DNA of 64,000 bases from Diogma glabrata (lineage: Eukaryota; Arthropoda; Insecta; Diptera; Cylindrotomidae), in assembly GCA_963693315.1 (NCBI GenBank), contig OY856187.1, positions 974,837-1,038,836 on the forward strand. Reading direction: 5' to 3'. The notes beneath the pieces were generated by a model. It was not told the origin of the DNA. It ran no database searches and worked only from the letters and a program-made list of their open reading frames with translations. Shown here one piece after another: positions 59,118-64,000 of this stretch (position 1 is its first letter; each line of letters starts with the position of its first letter). The translations under genes and the position numbers were made by a program.

Positions 59118-59439
59118 CTTTTTCTTTAAAAATTATGAACTCCTCGTGGCATATTTATTTTTTGGGATATTTGCTAAATGAAATCTTAAAAAATATTTTT
59201 AATTATAGTATAGGTATCAGCAAAGCATTAATTCTAAATATATTTGTAGGATACATAATAGGTACATAGTTCATAATAAGTACACTGTGTTAACGACTAA
59301 ATACATCGCCAAGAAAATTAATTTATTTAAATTTCCTTGTAACAACTTATATTAAATAATATTTGATAAAATGGAATATACAAATCATAGCCTAATATTA
59401 TAAGGAACTATTTAAAAAAATATAAGTATGAAATCCTAA
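59118..59439. other. Non-coding part of the hAT element
   Basis: AT-rich sequence upstream of the transposase, presumably its 5' region; no signal was recognised. Confidence 0.4.
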
Positions 59440-59817
59440 AAGATATTTTATATAAAGAATTGAAACCAAAATTAAATATCCAATTAGAATCATGCTCAAT
59501 AATTTACAAAATTGAATGTGATTTTTGTGAAAAATTTTACATCGGGAAAACCGGAAAATGTTTTAAAGACTGATTTAAGGAATACCTGCCTAAGAAGAAA
59601 AATAAACAAAATTTAAAGTTTATTTTTGCAAACCATTTACATAGTTAATAACAATAGCTACACCACTTTTAAAAAAAAAATTGAAGGCTTTACATTTATG
59701 TAGCCAAGGATCTTTAAAAGAATCACTTGATGAGTTTGAAATTTCCAAGGGATTTAAAACCCAACAAAATGTAATTTTAAATGATAAACTTTCATTTAAT
59801 TCAAATATATAAATATA
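59440..59817 (+). pseudogene. Penelope-like GIY-YIG fragment inside the hAT element
   Basis: The plus-strand frame reads LESCSIIYKIECDFCEKFYI then GKTGKCFKD, a stop, and FKEYLPKKKN: the GIY-YIG core with a Cys pair and YIGKTG. After a frame change, LHLCSQGSLKESLDEFEISK then GFKTQQNVILNDKLSFNSNI ends at about 59811, like the C-terminus of Penelope-like proteins. It differs from the 26.2-kb copy, so it is another family or age. Its strand is opposite to the transposase. Confidence 0.7.
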
Positions 59818-60514
59818 TAAAACTGAAAACAAACAGTATGAGTATGTATCAACCTACAAAAATTAGCAAAACTGCAGTAATTGCATAACTGCCATTTTAT
59901 TCTACAGTAATTATTTTTGTGTCCATTGAAAAACGATCTATTTCAATTTATTCTTTGAGTTTCAAGATAAAGGAAAAAAAATTATTTTGAGATCATTTAC
60001 AAACACGGTAATTTGATTGTTTGTTAGTTTCCTTAGGTGTTTGCAATTAATTTGTTTGAAATGTAAAACATATATTAGGTAGTAAGGTTAAGCGGATATT
60101 TTAGAAATAATTTTGGAATAGAGACATTGTAACTCAAGGGTGCCACCCTATCGACAAAGGGTGCCACATTATCGACGTAAACCACTTTTCCTATACATTA
60201 TTCAGCATATGTGTTTTCAGACCTGGTCATTAAATAATCATGCTTGCATACTAAATAATATATCGTAAAAAACGGTCAATATGGTATATATGGGAATATT
60301 CAAAGCTATTGAGTAATTGCGGTGATGGGATTCAATGCTCAACATGTTGATTCGATTAATATTGTTAAAATTTTATTTCACGTAATAACTCAAAACTTTT
60401 AAAAAGTAGAATAGATTCTTTTTGAACCAATACCACATTTATAGGACACATTTATAAGTTACCACAATTTATAAATTAAAATTATATGGATAACCTGGTT
60501 AAAATGGTTTCTAA
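59818..60514. other. AT-rich subterminal region of the hAT element
   Basis: No ORF is present. It includes two nearby copies of GGGTGCCAC(C/A) at 60137-60170, similar to the terminal GGTGGCACCC motif and possibly transposase-binding sites. Confidence 0.45.
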
Positions 60515-61434
60515 GTGATTTATCGTTGAAAACATGTGATGGTTTCTTTAAGTTTTTTACGTTCGGGTGTCACCCCAAAATGGTTTCGAAGAGATTTATC
60601 GTTGAAAACATTGTGATGGTTTGTTTAAGTTGTTTACGTTCGGGTGTCACCCCAAAACGGCTTCGAAGTGATTTATCGTTGAAAACATTGTGATGGTTTG
60701 TTTAAGTTTTTTACGTTTGGGTGTCACCCCAAAACGGTTTCGAAGTGATTTATCATTGAAAACATTGTGATGGTTTGTTTAAGTTGTTTACGTTCGGGTG
60801 TCACCCCAAAACGGTTTCCAAGTGATTTATCGTTGAAAACATTGTGATGGTTTGTTTATGTTTTTTACGTTCGGGTGTCACCCCAAAACGGTTTCGAAGT
60901 GATTTATCATTGAAAACATTGTGATGGTTTGTTTAAGTTGTTTACGTTCAGGTGTCACCCCAAAACGGTTTCGAAGTGATTTATCGTTGAAAACATTGTG
61001 ATGGTTTGTTTAAGTTTTTTACGTTCGGGTGTCACCCCAAAACGGTTTCGAAGTGATTTATCATTGAAAACATTGTGATGGTTTGTTTATGTTTTTTACG
61101 TTCGGGTGTCACCCCAAAACGGTTTCGAAGTGATTTATCATTGAAAACATTGTGATGGTTTGTTTAAGCTGTTTACGTTCGGGTGTCACCCCAAAACGGT
61201 TTCGAAGTGATTTATCGTTGAAAACATTGTGATGGTTTGTTTATGTTTTTTACGTTCGGGTGTCACCCCAAAACGGTTTCGAAGTGATTTATCATTGAAA
61301 ACATTGTGATGGTTTGTTTAAGTTGTTTACGTTCGGGTGTCACCCCAAAACGGTTTTGAAGTGATTTATCGTTGAAAACATTGTGATGGTTTGTTTAAGT
61401 TTTTTACGCTCGGGTGTCACCCCAAAACGGGTGA
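60515..61434 (+). repeat. 77-bp minisatellite, about 12 units, dimeric higher-order pattern
   Basis: The unit begins GTGATTTATC(G/A)TTGAAAAC and contains GATGGTTTGTTTAAGTT, TTTACGTTCGGGTGTCACCC and CAAAACGGTTTCGAA. Two variant types alternate for most of the array: TATCATTG with AAGTTGTTTAC and TATCGTTG with TTTTTTAC. This implies a 154-bp dimer as the recent unit of expansion. Each unit carries GGGTGTCACCCC, which also occurs next to both hAT termini. The array abuts the right terminus. Confidence 0.92.
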
Positions 61435-61481
61435 CACCCGGGGCGGACCGCCCCCCCCGCCCCCCCCTAGCTACGCCTCTG

Positions 61482-62560
61482 AATTGATGAATGGACAAGC
61501 TTCTGCAAGCGTAGATATTTGAACATACATTTGTATTATATTAATGGGAAATCGGAAAACCTAGGATTGATGCGAATTGAAGGTTCATATCCAGCTGAAA
61601 AAGCCTACAAAAATTATGTGCCAGATATTGTTTTCAATACAAGCGATGAGCCAGTGTAATGTTGAAATAGAGCAAAATATCTCCAGCTTACCAACAGTTA
61701 TGTTACAGTTATGGGAAACACCAAGCGATAATGTCAATATTTTATAAAGAAAATGAAACCAGTTAAAAAGTCAGTGAAAGTGAAGCTTCCAATAGTGATT
61801 CCAATTCAGTTGTACAACAAAATGAATTTTTAGCTGCCAATTTAGTATTGAATCAAAATACGAGAAACGATTTTAAAAATTTGGGTTATTGTAAAATTAT
61901 TTAAAAACTCGCCAGTGCGCAATGCTATTTTGCAAAATTATATAAAAAATTAAATGAAGAGAAAAACGAGTTGCCATTACTCGTCGAAACGGAGTTGCCG
62001 GAATCCTAAAATTTATATTCAAATCTCTTCGGAAAAACAATTCAGAAATAAGCTTAAATTTTTTATTTGAAATACAATCTCAAATTTTTAAAGGAAGAGG
62101 AGTTATCTCTAATAAATTCGTTATTGAAATTTCTTCCCAATCCAAAGTTAGTCAACCCTAGGAAAATGATTTTTTTCTATTTGCTCTAAAAGCGAAATTA
62201 TTAAAACTGCAAAAAAAATATCTCGAACATTATTTAAAGAACCAGAAATTGATTCTTCTAATTACAATGAAAGCATTACATATATCGACGAATGATATCA
62301 ACGAAAGTGAAGAGCTTATATAGCCATCGGACTCAGAACTATACGAGGGTTGCGTTGAATTAAATTTAGAAGTATTCGTGAGAGTTAGAGAATGTAGTCA
62401 ACTATAAATGACAACTACCGCTCACTATCTAAGGAAATGAATATATTTGAAGCTACTGGTAAGATCACCTTCAATTTAAACTTCTAAGAAACACTTTAAC
62501 TTTGATAAAACCTACAGACACTGAAAACGAGAGAAATTTTTCTGTATCTAGAAATGTTGA
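61482..62560 (+). pseudogene. Outer hAT transposase, right piece (interrupted by the 5.26-kb hAT)
   Basis: After the TSD the frame reads EWTSFCKRRYLNIHLYYING then ENLGLMRIEGSYPAEKAY, the hAT catalytic-domain segment (DxWTS...N..LH YI....NLGL.RI.GS). Later segments in shifting frames include NSPVRNAILQNYIKKLNEEK and the dimerisation end LIKPTDTENERNFSVSRNVE at about 62500-62560 (consensus PTSTENERNFS). Multiple stops and shifts show this element was already old when the inner hAT inserted. Confidence 0.8.
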
Positions 62561-63540
62561 AGTAAACGGAGGGTTACTTTTCTTGTTAAAATTAATTATT
62601 TTAATAATTCTCGAGAATTTCGAGAAATTCAAATAATTACTCCAATTTCTCGAGAAACACAATCGCTGATAAACTTGGGGTTCTCGAATCTCGAGATTCA
62701 TAAAAGGTCGAGAAATCAGAAACTCTACTTCCACCATTCTCTCTTCGTTCGTCTACATAGCTTTGTAACGGCTTGTTTTGACCGGTTTATAGTTTTCCTT
62801 CGAGAACCTAGTGTTACGTATTTGTAGGCATTTCAGATTGCAATCACTTTTGTGTTGAATAGTTGAATAGCGGCAAGACATGCTTAATCTATCCAGGGTA
62901 TCTGGGAGTGATTTTCTACTTGTCCAAAAATTCCCTCAGCAGCGCTTAAAACAGCATCTTTTATTACTTATCGACCTCTACATTAATGTTTCCTGATTTC
63001 TCTAATGTTTCGGCAACATGGTTTTTGATCTCTCCTCAGTTTCAGCATTCTTTAGCAATGGGATGTTAAAACGTTTCCGTTTATAATGCCTGGTATAAAA
63101 TAAGTAAAAAAAATTTAATCAAAATGAAATGACAAAAATCTATTTTGAAGAATGTACGCAACCATAAACTTTTCCGCCTAAATTCACTGATATATGTATT
63201 TTTTTTATTCATAATAAATTTACAGCAACCAAATAAAAAATACATATATGTGTACATATGTACTAGAATAGATAAAAATATACATCAATAAGTATAATGG
63301 TATATAATGAATAAAAAATGTTCATTAATCATCATTTAAATTTTATTTGTTTAGTTTCATCATAATTGTTTTTATTTTTGTCACCGTAGAAAAGAAATGC
63401 AGATAATAGCTATTCAATATATAATTAATGCAAAATTTTATTGAGTTCTATATATCTACGATAGCAAGTTCCAACAACTACTTAGAATAGAATTTCAACT
63501 TACAGTTAGAAGTTCCAACTTACAAGAATTAATTGAAATT
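62561..63540. other. CTCGAG-rich flank and AT-rich DNA
   Basis: 62600-62725 has repeated TCTCGAGA / ATTTCTCGAGAAA palindromes, matching the low-complexity style at 55.9 kb and possibly the far end of the outer hAT. Near 62838, CAGATTGCAATCACTT resembles the TIR of the 23.1-kb hAT family, and the minus strand beyond it reads LSAAEGIFGQVENHSQIPWI, a possible degraded transposon peptide. No gene is supported. Confidence 0.4.
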
Positions 63541-63585
63541 AAAAAGAGTCGGTCAAATGCGAATAAAATTCACTGGCCGAGGGTT
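63541..63585 (+). repeat. Dispersed repeat head, shared with 11503-11545
   Basis: AGAGTCGGTCAAATGCGAAT then AAAATTCACTGGCC parallels 11505-11540. The following GGGTTCCGTGAATGTAGAAG is not shared. Confidence 0.45.
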
Positions 63586-64000
63586 CCGTGAATGTAGAAG
63601 GACAAACTGACAAAACTAATTTACATAAAATTGTGTTGTAGAGTTTTTATTTTGGCAGACCAAATCATTTTTTCTCTTAAATGTCAATGTAATTTATTTA
63701 CTAATTATTATTGCAGGACAGTTTCGAAAAAAGTTTTGTTTTAAAATGCATATAATAGTACATTATGATGCTAGGACATAAAACTAAAGATTTTGGACGG
63801 ATGTGGAGTTTGCAAATCGAAGCGCCTGCCGAAAATTGCACCCACATTAAGTCCAAAATAGCTTACGTCCGTTCATCATATACTATTTTTTATTCGCCGT
63901 AAGCAAAATATTTAAAAAAAATTCGTTTATTTTAATTTAAAATTATAAATTTTCATAAATTTATAATAAAAATATGTGGAACAAGTAACCTTTGACAAAA
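63586..64000. other. AT-rich DNA to the window end
   Basis: No gene, RNA or transposon end was recognised. Confidence 0.4.

Larger units (their letters stand above)
56225..61481 (-). mobile_element. 5257-bp hAT transposon (ZMYM/TTF type) with exact 8-bp TSD
   Basis: The TSD AATTGATG is at 56217-56224 and 61482-61489. The termini are CAGTGGCGTAGCTAG on the left and CTAGCTACGCCTCTG on the right, followed on both sides by GGTG(G/A)CACCCGGGGCGG subterminal sequence. The transposase is on the minus strand. Passengers are a TA-flanked MITE, a Penelope-like fragment and a 77-bp minisatellite. The intact termini and perfect TSD argue for a fairly recent insertion, but the transposase is frameshifted. 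Confidence 0.93.

Noticed and set aside
60515..61434. CRISPR-like array
   Set aside because: Units are contiguous 77-bp tandem repeats with no unique spacers, inside a eukaryotic hAT element.

Overview
The window is strongly AT-rich animal DNA, almost certainly from an insect. The best taxonomic evidence is a complete three-exon gene on the minus strand (48222-49523) encoding Snakeskin (Ssk), a small four-pass protein of smooth septate junctions known from arthropods. One other probable host exon lies at 8847-10112 (plus): 422 codons ending at a strong splice donor, gene not recognised. Everything else is transposable-element sequence, much of it nested. A 200-base run of N (51583-51782) inside a 2-kb AT dinucleotide tract marks an assembly gap.
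Layout. 1-265: 3' end of a LINE. 699-7809: a small inverted-repeat element split by a Ty3/gypsy-type LTR retrotransposon (798-7417, minus strand, TSD AGTT). Its integrase has an internal deletion and an unidentified 1364-bp insertion with a 5-bp TSD. 8847-10112: host exon. 10.4-21 kb: degraded LINEs, namely RTE-like endonuclease and C-terminal pieces, four copies of one RT family in mixed orientation, and another RT. 21.3 kb: a 447-bp TA-flanked MITE with a sister copy at 57.5 kb. 23.1-24.6 kb: a hAT element with an 8-bp TSD. 26.2-33.5 kb: Penelope-like fragments around a 3.7-kb inverted-repeat element (27901-31635) that holds a 968-bp tandem duplication and many hairpins.
34685-47495 is a composite gag-only LTR retrotransposon of LTR-gag-LTR-gag-LTR form. 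It carries one 4-bp TSD (CTCA) at its outer ends, so it probably inserted as a unit. The middle LTR is a chimera of the two outer LTR types, and the two gag-like ORFs differ by a duplicated N-terminal domain. It is followed by a 110-bp perfect palindrome whose empty site is visible 13 kb away, a 108-bp MITE, and the Ssk gene.
53.4-62.6 kb: a 2-kb non-coding inverted-repeat element, then a three-level nest. A TA-flanked MITE sits in the transposase of a 5.26-kb hAT element (ZMYM/TTF type), which itself sits in the transposase of another hAT. Both insertions have exact target-site duplications, and conceptual removal restores the reading frame each time. The larger hAT carries a 77-bp minisatellite with a 154-bp dimeric higher-order pattern beside one end.
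The transposon genes do not cooperate in a pathway. They record successive insertion, template switching and decay around two host gene pieces. Coordinates of TE ends supported by TSDs are exact; others are approximate.
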